Source: Sphaerobacteraceae bacterium
GTDB lineage: Bacteria > Chloroflexota > Chloroflexia > Thermomicrobiales > UBA6265
DNA: 33,998 nucleotides
Reading direction: 5' to 3'
Assembly (NCBI GenBank): GCA_016781925.1
Contig: JADDPH010000082.1
Coordinates: forward strand, 1-33,998
Of this stretch, positions 20,940-29,673 are shown piece after piece. Both the position numbers and the translations under genes were made by a program. The notes under the pieces are model-generated. The model ran no database searches. It had not been told where the DNA came from and was given only the letters and a program-made list of their open reading frames with translations. Numbering within the stretch: position 1 is the stretch's first letter; every line of letters starts with the position of its first letter.

Positions 20940-21944
20940 CTACGGCTCTTCCAGACTGTCCCTCAGGATATCCATGTGCTCAAGGGCGAGGCCGGTCCCC
21001 ACGGCAACGCAGGAGAGGGGGTCGTCGGCCACGTAGCACGGGACCCCCGTCACCTCCATGAGCAGGTCTGGCAGATGGCGCAGCATCGCCCCCCCACCCG
21101 TGAGGATCATGCCCTTGTCAATGATGTCTGAGGAGAGTTCGGGCGGCGTTTCTTCGAGCACGGCACGAACCGCGCCGATGATCGCCTCAAGCGGCTCGGT
21201 GATGGCGTCCGTGACTTCGTTGGCATGTATTTGAATCGTGCGTGGCAGTCCCGCGACCTCGTCCCGGCCGCGCACTTCCATCGCCACATCCTCTTCCATC
21301 GGCATCGCGCTTCCGATGGCGATCTTGACCTCTTCAGCGGTACGCTCACCGATCCGGAGGTTGTATTTGCGCTTCACATGGTTACTGATCGACTCGTCGA
21401 AGCGGTTGCCGCCGACCCTCAACGATCGGGCGACGACGATCCCATTCAACGAGATGACTGCAACTTCGGTCGTGCCTCCTCCGATGTCGATGATCATATT
21501 GCCCGATGGATCGGCCACCGGCACCCGTGCGCCAATCGCCGCCGCTAAGGGCTCGCTAATCAAGTAGGCCCGGCGGGCTCCAGCGTTCAGCGCCGCGTCT
21601 CGCACGGCCCGGCGCTCCACGCCGGTCACCCCGGCCGGAACGCAAATCATCACTTCCGGGCGAACCAGGGAGAATCGGCCGCAGCTTTTGTTGATGAAGT
21701 ATTTGAGCATCTCTTGGGTGACCACGTAGTCAGCGATCACCCCATCCCGCATCGGCCGCACGACCTCGATGGTCTCGCGCGGCTCCCGGCCGAGCATGTT
21801 TCGGGCCTCGAGGCCCACGGCCTTAACCTTGCCGTCTTTCGCTGAGATGGCAACAACGGAGGGTTCGTTGATCACGATACCGCGCCCGCGAAGGAAGACG
21901 AGGACGTTGGCCGTCCCGAGGTCGATACCGATCTGCTTTGGCAC
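20940..21944 (-). CDS. mreB: Rod shape-determining protein MreB (actin family)
   Basis: MreB is a bacterial actin that polymerises at the inner face of the membrane and guides cell-wall synthesis. Phosphate-binding motifs are [13 protein letters not shown] near the N-terminus and [16 protein letters not shown] in the middle. The adenosine motif is [16 protein letters not shown], and [10 protein letters not shown] is also characteristic. GTG 21944 gives 334 aa, the usual length, with GGAGC about 8 nt upstream. The track ATG at 22043 is excluded because it lies inside the predicted -10 element. No mreC or mreD follows; the next gene encodes an anchored SH3 protein. It could equally be named Mbl, a paralog with the same fold. 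Confidence 0.95.
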   Translation of the reverse strand: MPKQIGIDLGTANVLVFLRGRGIVINEPSVVAISAKDGKVKAVGLEARNMLGREPRETIEVVRPMRDGVIADYVVTQEMLKYFINKSCGRFSLVRPEVMICVPAGVTGVERRAVRDAALNAGARRAYLISEPLAAAIGARVPVADPSGNMIIDIGGGTTEVAVISLNGIVVARSLRVGGNRFDESISNHVKRKYNLRIGERTAEEVKIAIGSAMPMEEDVAMEVRGRDEVAGLPRTIQIHANEVTDAITEPLEAIIGAVRAVLEETPPELSSDIIDKGMILTGGGAMLRHLPDLLMEVTGVPCYVADDPLSCVAVGTGLALEHMDILRDSLEEP

Positions 21945-22033
21945 GCGGCTTTGCTCCGATCCAGGATCGGGGGATTGTCCGAGGAGTGTCCAGAGGTGTG
22001 AAACCACGCCCTGCTGTCCGGACGCGACGCGGG

Positions 22034-22042
22034 ATTGTACCA
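22034..22042 (-). promoter_or_regulatory. Extended -10 promoter element for mreB
   Basis: On the minus strand the sequence TGGTACAAT is an extended -10 (TGn plus TACAAT, 5/6 match to TATAAT). No good -35 box is present 17 nt upstream, which is acceptable for extended -10 promoters. The predicted transcript would start near 22027, giving a leader of about 80 nt before GTG 21944. Confidence 0.5.
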
Positions 22043-22055
22043 TAGAAAATCGGGG

Positions 22056-22076
22056 TGGCCGCGATTGAAGCGGCCA
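22056..22076. repeat. Inverted repeat overlapping the mreB -35 region
   Basis: TGGCCGC-GATTGAA-GCGGCCA is a perfect 7-bp inverted repeat with a 7-nt spacer. It covers the position where the -35 box of the mreB promoter would lie, so it is a candidate operator. No T-run follows, so it is unlikely to be a terminator. Confidence 0.4.
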
Positions 22077-22643
22077 GTCAATCTATCGGGTCAGCCGCAC
22101 AATGGGACGTTGGAGCGCGCAACTGATGGTAGAGCCTTCCCGGGGACCCGTTGGGGCGGCACACTCCGAGTCGAGGGAGTCGCCGGAGAGCGGTCAGGTC
22201 CCCCGGCCGGTGGCCGAGCCAGGTGATGACCGGCCCCAGCGGGCACCCGCACCTGACGGGCCGACCCATCGCCGGCGGAAGCGGGGCGGGGCGAGCGAGC
22301 GGCGGCAGGGAGCGGGATTTGGAGATGACGTGGAGCGAGCGTTCTGCGCCCATTTCCGGCAGGCTACGCCCCAGACCTTCCCGGTGCAGCACCGGCAGAA
22401 TCTCGCGACTAAGAAGGTCCTCGTGGTGGCGAGGCGAGATGCCATGATGTTGTACTGCGACGGCGTGCATCCCGGTGACCATGCCTGGCCGGACGGCAGT
22501 GCCGTCGACCCGGAAGCGATCGGCGTCTAACCCGGCCTCTCCCCCACAGCCGAGATGGAGATGCTGTTCAGCTCGGCTCATTCTGCTCGACAACACTTGC
22601 GTGACGTTGCATCAGTCGATCCGTTGGAGGAGGGTTTTCTACC
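22077..22643. other. 567-bp interval without a recognisable gene
   Basis: The interval lies between divergent mreB and the amidohydrolase gene. It is open on both strands (track ORFs 22102-22530 plus, 142 aa, and 22078-22596 minus, 172 aa), as often happens by chance at this GC content. Neither product shows a motif, a membrane segment or a convincing ribosome binding site. I looked for tmRNA, RNase P RNA and SRP RNA core motifs and saw none. A small structured RNA cannot be excluded. Confidence 0.4.
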
Positions 22644-23801
22644 TTGGCACGTCCACCTTACGACCTCGTCCTCAGCGGCGGCACCGTGCTGGATCCCAGT
22701 CAGGGGATCCAGGAACGGCGAGACCTCGCCCTCGCGGATGGAAGGATCGCTGCCGTCGAACGGACCATAGGGGCCGATCAGAGCCTCCAGGTTCTGGATG
22801 TGTCGGGACTGCTTGTTACCCCTGGTCTGGTGGACATGCATGCCCACGTCTACGTGGGGGTTTGCCCGCTGGTCGTGCCGATCGACGAGATCGCCCCGGC
22901 GAGCGGTGTGACGACGGTCGTCAGCACGGGAGACGCCGGTGCTCACACGTTCGGTGGCTTCCGGAAGCTGATCGTGAACCAAGTCCGCACCCGGGTCTAC
23001 GCCTTTGTCCACATCAGCACCATCGGTCTGACCGGCTGGGAAGTCGGGGAGATGCGCAACATCGACTACGCTGACCCGGATAAAGCCGCCCGGGTGGTGC
23101 GAGAGAATCGCGACATCTGCCTTGGCGTCAAGGTGCGGCAGGGACGCCAGATGGTGGGATCGAACGGCCTCGATCCCCTCCGCCGCGCCATTGAGGCGGC
23201 GGAAATGAGTGGGTCGTCAGTGATGGTCCATATCGGCGACGCGCCGGAGCCGCTCCCGCAGGTGCTTTCCCTCCTGCGGCCGGGGGACATCGTCACCCAC
23301 TGCTTCACGGGTCAGGGCAAAGGGATTCTGGCGGAGGACGGGAGCCTTCTTCCCGAGGTGCGGCAAGCACGGGCCGACGGCATCCTCTTTGACGTCGGCC
23401 ACGGCATGGGCAGCTTCGACTTTCGCGTCAGCGAGGCGGCCCTGGCCCAGGGATTCCCGCCCGATTTCATCTCCAGCGATCTTCACTCGGGGTGCGTCAA
23501 CGGTCCCACGTTCGATCTTCCGACGACGATCTCCAAGTTCTTGCTGCTAGGGATGCCGCTTGCGGAGGCCATTCGCCTGGCCACAGCAGCGCCAGCGGCG
23601 ATCATCGACCGAGAACCGCTCCTGGGCACACTCCAGGTGGGGGCGCCCGGGGACGTGGCGGTCTTCGCGGTGGCGGACGATGAGACCTCGTTTGTTGACG
23701 CCATGGGCCAGGTCCGAACCGGACCACGAGGGCTCGTGCCGCGTCACACCGTGACCCGGGGGCGCCTCTGGGGACGCCCGTATCCGCACCCGTATCTGTG
23801 A
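22644..23801 (+). CDS. Amidohydrolase/deacetylase family metallohydrolase (dihydroorotase-like)
   Basis: This is a cytoplasmic metal-dependent hydrolase of the amidohydrolase superfamily. The N-terminal beta sandwich (YDLVLSGGTVLDPSQG) leads to the HxH motif in VTPGLVDMHAHVY. A lysine that may be the carboxylated bridging ligand is in CLGVKVRQG, later histidines are in VMVHIGD and VTHCFTG, and the catalytic aspartate is in ISSDLHSG. The C-terminal GTLQVGAPGDVAVF closes the composite domain. The order and the DLHSG block resemble the EF_0837/AHA_3915 deacetylase-like group rather than true dihydroorotase. The TTG start at 22644 is supported by GGAGGAGG about 9 nt upstream. The length of 385 aa is normal. 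The substrate is unknown; no pyrimidine genes flank it. It ends 11 bp from the convergent exonuclease gene. Confidence 0.85.
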   Translation: MARPPYDLVLSGGTVLDPSQGIQERRDLALADGRIAAVERTIGADQSLQVLDVSGLLVTPGLVDMHAHVYVGVCPLVVPIDEIAPASGVTTVVSTGDAGAHTFGGFRKLIVNQVRTRVYAFVHISTIGLTGWEVGEMRNIDYADPDKAARVVRENRDICLGVKVRQGRQMVGSNGLDPLRRAIEAAEMSGSSVMVHIGDAPEPLPQVLSLLRPGDIVTHCFTGQGKGILAEDGSLLPEVRQARADGILFDVGHGMGSFDFRVSEAALAQGFPPDFISSDLHSGCVNGPTFDLPTTISKFLLLGMPLAEAIRLATAAPAAIIDREPLLGTLQVGAPGDVAVFAVADDETSFVDAMGQVRTGPRGLVPRHTVTRGRLWGRPYPHPYL

Positions 23802-23812
23802 CTTTGACTGGG

Positions 23813-24493
23813 CTACTGCCCATCATCCTCCATCGCGGCCATTCCATTGACGACCGCTCGGAAAGCCATGGCGTCCCCGAGCGCCCGGTGCCCGCCCGGC
23901 TGGCCGCCAAATCGGCCCACCGCCACCTCCAGCTTGTGCCACCGGTAACCGGACCGCCGAGCGTTCCACTCTCCGTGGAATGCCGCGAAGGCCATCATGG
24001 CGCAGGACCAGTCGCGGGCCACCACGGGCAGACCGTGGGCAGCACAGCACTGGTTCACCAGCCGGCGATCAAAGGCGGCGTTGTAGACCACGACATGGCG
24101 CTCGCGGAGGATGGCGACCAGGTGATCGACCACCTCGGGCCAGGCTGGAGCTGATATCACGTGCTCATCACGAATCCCATGAATCAAGGTAGCCGTTAGC
24201 GGAATCTGGCGCCGCGGCCGCACGAGCGTATCGAGAAGGACGCGGCCGTTAGACGCCACCACCGCGATGTCGACCACCTCGGCGGCTCCATCAAGTCCGG
24301 TCGTCTCCGTGTCAAGAAAGACGCTGTCCGAGCCGGCCAGCACAGATTGAGCCCATCGGACGGCCGCTTCACGAGAAGCAAACCTCTCAACTGGCAACAA
24401 ACCCTCGGCATCGCCCTGATCAACCGCTCGTCGTGCCGCCAGCCGGTGTCGCTCCAGGCTTCCCGCTGCGAACCGACCAGTCCCCCCGACCAT
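23813..24493 (-). CDS. DEDDh-type 3'-5' exonuclease (DnaQ-like)
   Basis: This is an exonuclease of the DnaQ/RNase T fold. All three Exo motifs are present: Exo I FLDTETTGLD (D61, E63), Exo II VVYNAAFD (D142) and Exo III HRALGDAMAF (H202, D207), defining the DEDDh subclass. An N-terminal helical extension of about 50 residues (SLERHRLAARRAVDQGDAEG...) precedes the nuclease domain. ATG 24493 follows GAGGAG at 6 nt and gives 226 aa; the track start at 24556 adds 21 residues with no site. The gene is unlikely to be PolC and is too small for a helicase-fused DinG. Whether it proofreads with the replicative polymerase or acts in repair or RNA trimming cannot be told. It is divergent from the deaminase gene. 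Confidence 0.85.
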   Translation of the reverse strand: MVGGTGRFAAGSLERHRLAARRAVDQGDAEGLLPVERFASREAAVRWAQSVLAGSDSVFLDTETTGLDGAAEVVDIAVVASNGRVLLDTLVRPRRQIPLTATLIHGIRDEHVISAPAWPEVVDHLVAILRERHVVVYNAAFDRRLVNQCCAAHGLPVVARDWSCAMMAFAAFHGEWNARRSGYRWHKLEVAVGRFGGQPGGHRALGDAMAFRAVVNGMAAMEDDGQ

Positions 24494-24639
24494 CTCGCGC
24501 TCCTCGTCGCTCGATCTTCCGCCCAGCACCAGGTGACCACGTCGCGCCGCCACCACATACGCTGCCCCTTCAGCCTATCACGCCAGGATCGTCCTACTCC
24601 CTGGAGGGGGTCATTCAACCTGAAGCGGTCCGCCGACCG

Positions 24640-25707
24640 ATGATCACGCCACCGGATCAGGATGCCGTTGACCAGTTCATCGCGGCCATGCCGAAGGTGG
24701 AGCTTCACGTCCACCTCGAAGGCACCATGCGCCCGGCCACGCTGCGCGACCTGGCCCGGAACCACCGCATCGACCTTCCCGTGAGCGACGACGCCAGCCT
24801 CGCTGCCTTCTACCGATTCCGAGACTTCGATCACTTCATCGAGGTCTACGTGGCGGCATGCGAATGCCTGCGTCACCCTGAGGACTTCGCCAGGGTGGTC
24901 TGTGAACTCGGCGAAGACGCGGCCTCTCAACACATCCGGTACCTTGAGGTGCACTTCAATCCCGAGCCGCACGCGCGAAAGCGAGGGATTGGCTTCACGG
25001 AGTTGCTTGCCGGCATGAACGAGGGCCGGCGAGCGGCACGGGAGACCTGGGGTGTGGACATGCGGTGGATCGCCGATGGGGTGAGAGACGCCGACAGCGG
25101 CCCCATCTCGGTCGAGAAAACCGTGGACTGGATCGCCGGGCTCAGCCGTACCGATGGCGTCATCGCCCTCGGACTCGGAGGGAGGGAGATCGGCTACCCG
25201 CCCGAACTCTTCGCGGCAGCGTTCCACCGAGCCCGGAAGGCTGGTCTCCACGTCGTTGCGCACGCTGGAGAGACGACGGGACCGGATGCCATCTGGTCGA
25301 CGCTGCGGCATCTCCACCCGGATCGGATCGGTCACGGGATCACAGCGATCCATGATCCGGTGCTCGTAGGCCACCTGGCCGAGACGCGGATACCCTTGGA
25401 AGTCTGTCCGACCAGCAACCTCCGGACCGGCGTGGTCAGCGACCTTGCGGCGCATCCGTTTCGCCGCTTGGATGACGCCGGAGTGCAACTGACGGTCAAC
25501 TCCGACGACCCGCCGATGTTCGGCACCACCCTTACTGACGAGTTCCGCCTGCTCAGGCAACAATTCGGCTACGGCGTCGCCGACCTGAGGCGGTTCACTG
25601 TCAACGCCATCTCCGCGTCATTTCTTCCGCCAGACGAGAAGCAGGCCCTGCAATCCCGCTGCGATCGCGAGATGAATTCCCTCGTCCACTCGCTCGACCT
25701 CGTCTGA
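24640..25707 (+). CDS. Adenosine deaminase family protein
   Basis: This is a zinc hydrolase that deaminates adenosine or a related purine in salvage. The metal and catalytic residues are in place: KVELHVHLEGT (H23, H25), HVVAHAGET (H208, catalytic E211), RIGHGI (H232), and NSDDPPMFGT (D289, D290). The CPTSNLRTG block is typical of the bacterial ADA/adenine deaminase group, so adenosine, adenine or a futalosine-type nucleoside are all possible substrates. I chose ATG 24640 (355 aa); the track start at 24433 adds 69 residues that overlap the divergent exonuclease gene. The ribosome binding site before 24640 is weak; a strong GGAGGGGG lies 30 nt upstream, so the start is not certain. Confidence 0.87.
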   Translation: MITPPDQDAVDQFIAAMPKVELHVHLEGTMRPATLRDLARNHRIDLPVSDDASLAAFYRFRDFDHFIEVYVAACECLRHPEDFARVVCELGEDAASQHIRYLEVHFNPEPHARKRGIGFTELLAGMNEGRRAARETWGVDMRWIADGVRDADSGPISVEKTVDWIAGLSRTDGVIALGLGGREIGYPPELFAAAFHRARKAGLHVVAHAGETTGPDAIWSTLRHLHPDRIGHGITAIHDPVLVGHLAETRIPLEVCPTSNLRTGVVSDLAAHPFRRLDDAGVQLTVNSDDPPMFGTTLTDEFRLLRQQFGYGVADLRRFTVNAISASFLPPDEKQALQSRCDREMNSLVHSLDLV

Positions 25708-25759
25708 CCTGTTCCTGACTCCAGGATGGGCACGGAGCTGATCGCGGGAGCCGCTGCCG

Positions 25760-26539
25760 TCAACGGGGCGCGGCCGCCTCTAACAGGGCCAGGTAGTCGT
25801 CCAACCGCTCCTCGCCCACCACCGCCCGGACCACCGTCTGATCGACCGCGGCCTCGAACGCAGCTAACCCCTGCTGCACCTCCGGCGGAGATTCGGCAAC
25901 CACCCCAGTCTCCATCGCCGTCGCGGCCATCCGCGTGAAATGGGCCGCATAAGAGGGAATTGACGCGTACCGATCGGCTTCCGCTCGCAGCCGGTCCGAC
26001 GCGGGTGCGCCCAGGGCTGTCCGCACGTAGGCGGCAATGAGGGGACTAGGCCGGTCGGCCTCCGAGGCGGCATGACGGACCAACTGGGTGGACAGGACGG
26101 CGAAGTCAGGCGTCAGCCAATTGAGCAACCCCCCGTCCGCAACGCTGCCGGCGACGGCGCACATCTTGGGTCCCAACGCGCCCACCACGACGGCCGCGCC
26201 CGTCCGGCTGCGAAGTTCAGGGATCGACTCTCGAACTAAGCTGAGGGACTGCCTAGCGCCACCCGAGCCCACCCCCAGGGTGAGACGCTTGACCGGCAGG
26301 TTCAGCTCCCTAACTCGATCGGCAATGTGGCCCGGTGGCTGGCGATCGAGCGGGATGACGCCGACGCCGAGCCTGATACCCCTCGTCACCGCCGCCGCCT
26401 CGGCTAGCGCCGCGAGGCCGTCACCGTCCGGAGTGTCGTTGGCCCAAAAAGCGTCGTAGCCGAGCCGCTCGGCCTCCTCCGCCACGCGACGAACGATCGT
26501 CCGGTCCAAGGCGCCAGCCACGCCGAATCCCCGAGCCAT
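25760..26539 (-). CDS. LLM-class flavin-dependent oxidoreductase (luciferase-like, probably F420)
   Basis: This is a member of the bacterial luciferase-like monooxygenase superfamily with a TIM-barrel fold that binds FMN or coenzyme F420. Typical elements are the N-terminal VRRVAEEAERLGYDAFWANDTP, then AAVTRGIRLGVGVIPLDRQPP, RLTLGVGSG, the VVVGALGPKM segment, and a helical C-terminus. The group with ADRVRELNLP and VGSGG resembles F420-linked enzymes, but the cofactor is inferred. At 259 aa it is short for the superfamily (commonly 290-340), with the insertion regions reduced. ATG 26539 has GGAGG 8 nt upstream. It is convergent with the deaminase gene and downstream of radC; the substrate is unknown. 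Confidence 0.8.
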   Translation of the reverse strand: MARGFGVAGALDRTIVRRVAEEAERLGYDAFWANDTPDGDGLAALAEAAAVTRGIRLGVGVIPLDRQPPGHIADRVRELNLPVKRLTLGVGSGGARQSLSLVRESIPELRSRTGAAVVVGALGPKMCAVAGSVADGGLLNWLTPDFAVLSTQLVRHAASEADRPSPLIAAYVRTALGAPASDRLRAEADRYASIPSYAAHFTRMAATAMETGVVAESPPEVQQGLAAFEAAVDQTVVRAVVGEERLDDYLALLEAAAPR

Positions 26540-26603
26540 TCTCCTTACCTCCGTCGTCGCGCATGGCCCTCGTGGCTCCCGCAGAGGGACGATGGGCTGC
26601 CGT

Positions 26604-27305
26604 TCACCGTTGCGCCGGAAACCCTAATCCCAGGCGGCGCAGGGAAACGTGTCGCCCCTGCCCAATGATCAGGTGGTCAAGCACTTCAACATCGAGCAAC
26701 GATCCGGCGCGTGCCAACTCCGCCGTCAAGGTCACGTCCGCAGCGGACGGCGTCGGGTCTCCGGACGGGTGGTTGTGGACGGCGACCAGGGCGACGGCAT
26801 TGTGCCGGATCGCCACCCGAAACACCTCGGCTATGCGGACCCGCGCCTCGTTCACCGTCCCCTGGTAAACCGTGCGCACCCCGAGCACCCGATGCTTGGT
26901 GTCCAGGAGGACCACCCGAAGCTGCTCCTGGTCCAGCGCCGCCATCTCGACCCCGACCAGATTCACGAGATCGTCAGGAGAGGTGATCTGTGGTCGTTGC
27001 TCTGGTGATAACGCGGCCACACGGGACGCGAGTTCGAGCGCTGCCTTGAGGCGCGCGGCTTTCGCCTCACCCACCCCGCGGATGCGGGCCAACTCCGCGA
27101 CATCCAGCTTGGACAAGCCGAGCAGACCATCGTGCTCGACCAGCAGGCGCTGAGAGACGGCCGTCACGGTCTCCCCAACGATCCCTGTGTTCAAGATGAT
27201 CGCGATCAGATCGCCGTTGGTCAGGGCGGCCGGACCTCGCAGTTTCAGCTTTTCCCGCGGCCGCTCATCGGGCGCCATCTCCTTGATCGACAGTCCATAC
27301 GTCAC
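26604..27305 (-). CDS. radC: RadC family protein with JAB/MPN domain
   Basis: This is a RadC-family protein (historically called a DNA repair protein; the biochemical role is unsettled). An N-terminal helix-hairpin-helix region (LARIRGVGEAKAARLKAALEL, about residues 72-92) precedes the JAB metalloprotease-like domain. Its JAMM motif HNHPSGDPTPSAAD carries H177, H179 and D190. The N-terminal REKLKLRGPAALTNGDLIAIILNTG is the standard RadC opening. The length of 233 aa is typical. The GTG start follows GAGGGTGAGGG. Chromosomal context gives no sign of a mobile element, unlike the many RadC homologs carried on plasmids and prophages. Confidence 0.92.
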   Translation of the reverse strand: MTYGLSIKEMAPDERPREKLKLRGPAALTNGDLIAIILNTGIVGETVTAVSQRLLVEHDGLLGLSKLDVAELARIRGVGEAKAARLKAALELASRVAALSPEQRPQITSPDDLVNLVGVEMAALDQEQLRVVLLDTKHRVLGVRTVYQGTVNEARVRIAEVFRVAIRHNAVALVAVHNHPSGDPTPSAADVTLTAELARAGSLLDVEVLDHLIIGQGRHVSLRRLGLGFPAQR

Positions 27306-27590
27306 GCCCTCACCCTCTCCTGCCAGATCTCACCACGCCGCCTGCCCGCCGTCTCACGCCATTCCCACCCGCAGGATGGGTCACTCGGTCTCAGCGGGCG
27401 AAGGCGTGCCCAACTCAGCCCGACCGCCTCCGCGGTCTCCGCGTGAGGCACCGAACGGGATGTCCCGGATCCTACCTGCCTTGCGGACGCGACACCCCGG
27501 TCGAGTACCGATGCTCGACACCCGGTCCCGCCTAAGGACGATCAAGAACGCGCTGCTTCATCACCCTCGTGCGTCTGCGTCATGGGCCAG

Positions 27591-28466
27591 TCAGAAGGGC
27601 ATCGTAGGCGAGTAGGCCGCGACGAGCATGCCGTAGTAGGTCGGGGCCTCGTAGGAGAGCAGCTCTCCAGTCATCGGCACCACCTCCTCCGCTCCCACGA
27701 GCATCAGGACTTGCCAGAGCCCGTCGATGGCTGCCTTGTTGGCAAGCGTCTCGTCCAGATTCATCAGCCGGCGTAACTCGTTGTCGCGCACCGCGTCGAC
27801 CACCATCGCGTCGACCTCTGCTGCAACTGGTCGAAACCCATAGGGACCATCCTCACGGTGGGTGTGCGCCCAATCGCAGGACGCGATGAAGGCAACGCGC
27901 CGAGAATCAGCCTGCGCCGCCTCAGCCACCGCCCGGCCAAACGCCACGAGGGTGGACCGCGGGAGATCCCGTGAAGGCGTGATGATGACCACGGGCGGTC
28001 CGGGATCGGCTTCAGGTCGGTTCGCGAGGGCATCGCCGCTGCCGGTCATGTCGTGATCGTGTCCCAGGAACCAGAGCGGCGTTATCGCCCCCCAATCGAG
28101 CGGGATCACAGCCTGGTCCCGCCGGTTCCCCGCGTACCCGGCGCGTGCGATGGGCACGCCCGTCGCCTCCGCTCGTTGCGCGATCGCATCCGTGAGCGAG
28201 GCGTCCACCGGCACGTTCATCTCCACCTGACGACCCGCCCAACGGAGGGTGCCGGCCCCGCGCGCCACGTCCGCGAGGCAGACTGCACCGGCCACCCGAA
28301 CTCCATGCGGCCCGGCCAGCACAAGCACGTCGATGCCCGCCGCGGTGCATCGACGCCCCAGTTCCTCCATGGCCCTACGGGTCTGAAGCGCACCATCCGC
28401 GTCGTCGCTCATCGCGGGGATGATTGGAAAGCCATGCGGCGCTATGCCAGCGAAGGCGAGAGCCAT
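27591..28466 (-). CDS. LigB-like class III extradiol dioxygenase family protein
   Basis: This protein belongs to the LigB/class III extradiol ring-cleavage dioxygenase fold, which uses non-heme Fe(II). The N-terminal AFAGIAPHGFPII supplies the first family histidine. The middle block VIPLDWGAITPLWFLG matches the LigB pattern around the active-site entrance, and VAFIASCDWAHTHREDGPYGF carries the late His pair. The substrate cannot be inferred; members also act on non-aromatic or unknown compounds, and the related MEMO family keeps the fold without dioxygenase activity. ATG 28466 has AAGGAGG 4 nt upstream, and the upstream MFS gene stops only 16 bp away, so the two are an operon. The length of 291 aa is normal. 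Confidence 0.8.
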   Translation of the reverse strand: MALAFAGIAPHGFPIIPAMSDDADGALQTRRAMEELGRRCTAAGIDVLVLAGPHGVRVAGAVCLADVARGAGTLRWAGRQVEMNVPVDASLTDAIAQRAEATGVPIARAGYAGNRRDQAVIPLDWGAITPLWFLGHDHDMTGSGDALANRPEADPGPPVVIITPSRDLPRSTLVAFGRAVAEAAQADSRRVAFIASCDWAHTHREDGPYGFRPVAAEVDAMVVDAVRDNELRRLMNLDETLANKAAIDGLWQVLMLVGAEEVVPMTGELLSYEAPTYYGMLVAAYSPTMPF

Positions 28467-28482
28467 GTGTCCTCCTTGTCGC

Positions 28483-29673
28483 CTACGTCGCAGGTTCGAG
28501 CGGGGACTGACGCGTTTCCCGCACCAGGAGCGCCAGCGTCAGCGTGGCAATGACGCCGACAACGGAAAGGGCGATAGCGCTGCCAGTAAGTCCAAAGTGC
28601 GCCGCCATCACCCCAACGATCAGTGGTCCTCCCGCCGACCCGGCGTCACCGACCAACCGCCACAAGCCGAGGAACTCACCGGTGGCCCCGGGCGGTGCCA
28701 AATCAGCCCCCAGGGTCATCATCGTGCCGGAGCCCAATCCATTGCCGAATCCGATCACGGCGGCGGCACCGAGGAGCCCCAGGTAGCTGGACGCGAGCGG
28801 GATCAGCGCGACTCCGAAGGCCATGACAGCAAAGCTGGGCACAGCGGCGACCTTACGGCCGAAGCGATCCATCACGATTCCGGCGGGTACGAACATCAGC
28901 ATATCGAGCACCGACGCACACGTCATGATGAAGCCGATCTCGGCCGCGTCCAGGCCGAGGACGCTCGCTCCGTAGACCGGAACGATGAACTGCCGACCGG
29001 CTCGGATCATCTGGGCAAATGTCTGGGCGACCGATGCCGCCGTGAGATCGCGTCCATTGGCTCGCACAAGGCGTCCGACCGTCAGCCACCTCGCTCGCTG
29101 CGAGAGGGCTTTGACCGGAGATCGCGCCGGCTTGACAAAGATGATAGCCAGCACCAGCGCGACGAGGGCGAGTATCCCTGAGAGCGCAAACGAGGCCCGA
29201 AGCCCGAAGGCGGTCCCCACGATCCCGCCCACGGCCGGCCCCCCAAAGACGCCGATCCGGTTGATGCCGCCGAAGACGGAGATGGCACGGCCCCGGGAAC
29301 CTGGTGGTATCGCTTCGGCAATATAGGCGTGTCGCGAGAGCCCCCAAAGCGCCGTTCCGACCCCAGCCAGCACCCGGTAGAAGACGACCTCCCCGAAGAC
29401 CTGTCCCCACGCTAGACCGAACGTGCCAAGGGCGACCAACGTACATCCGACAATCATGGTGCGCCGGAGCCCAAACCATCCGAGCAGCGCCCCAGCGGGT
29501 ACGTCGGTCACCAGCGTCCCGATCGCTGCGGCGGCTACGGCGAGGCTGACGAGTCCATAGGAGACACCGAAGTCGGCGGCGTAGAGCGGGAGGGTGGCAA
29601 TCAGGAGGCCCTGACCGAATGCGAGCAGCGCCGTCGGCAGATACACCGCGAGAATCAGCCCGGAGCGCGACAC
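28483..29673 (-). CDS. Major facilitator superfamily transporter
   Basis: This is a polytopic inner-membrane transporter with about 12 hydrophobic segments in two sixes. The first half holds the MFS loop 2-3 signature GALLGWFGLRRTMIVG; the corresponding second-half motif is GIVMDRFGRKVAA. A positively charged central loop (KPARSPVKALSQRARWL) divides the halves. GTG 29673 was chosen (396 aa, normal length) because GGAAGGG lies 7 nt upstream; the track start at 29787 adds 38 residues with no membrane character. The substrate and direction are unknown. The neighbouring LigB-like gene, 16 bp downstream, suggests uptake or efflux of a compound acted on by that enzyme, which is inference. Confidence 0.88.
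   Translation of the reverse strand: MSRSGLILAVYLPTALLAFGQGLLIATLPLYAADFGVSYGLVSLAVAAAAIGTLVTDVPAGALLGWFGLRRTMIVGCTLVALGTFGLAWGQVFGEVVFYRVLAGVGTALWGLSRHAYIAEAIPPGSRGRAISVFGGINRIGVFGGPAVGGIVGTAFGLRASFALSGILALVALVLAIIFVKPARSPVKALSQRARWLTVGRLVRANGRDLTAASVAQTFAQMIRAGRQFIVPVYGASVLGLDAAEIGFIMTCASVLDMLMFVPAGIVMDRFGRKVAAVPSFAVMAFGVALIPLASSYLGLLGAAAVIGFGNGLGSGTMMTLGADLAPPGATGEFLGLWRLVGDAGSAGGPLIVGVMAAHFGLTGSAIALSVVGVIATLTLALLVRETRQSPLEPAT

Noticed and set aside
22078-22596. 172-aa minus-strand ORF and 142-aa plus-strand ORF (22102-22530) as genes
   Set aside because: There are no recognisable domains and no convincing start sites, and the two conflict with each other. The interval is recorded as unassigned.
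24196-25563. 455-aa minus-strand ORF
   Set aside because: It is antisense to the adenosine deaminase family gene and overlaps the exonuclease in another frame. It has no motif and results from high GC content.
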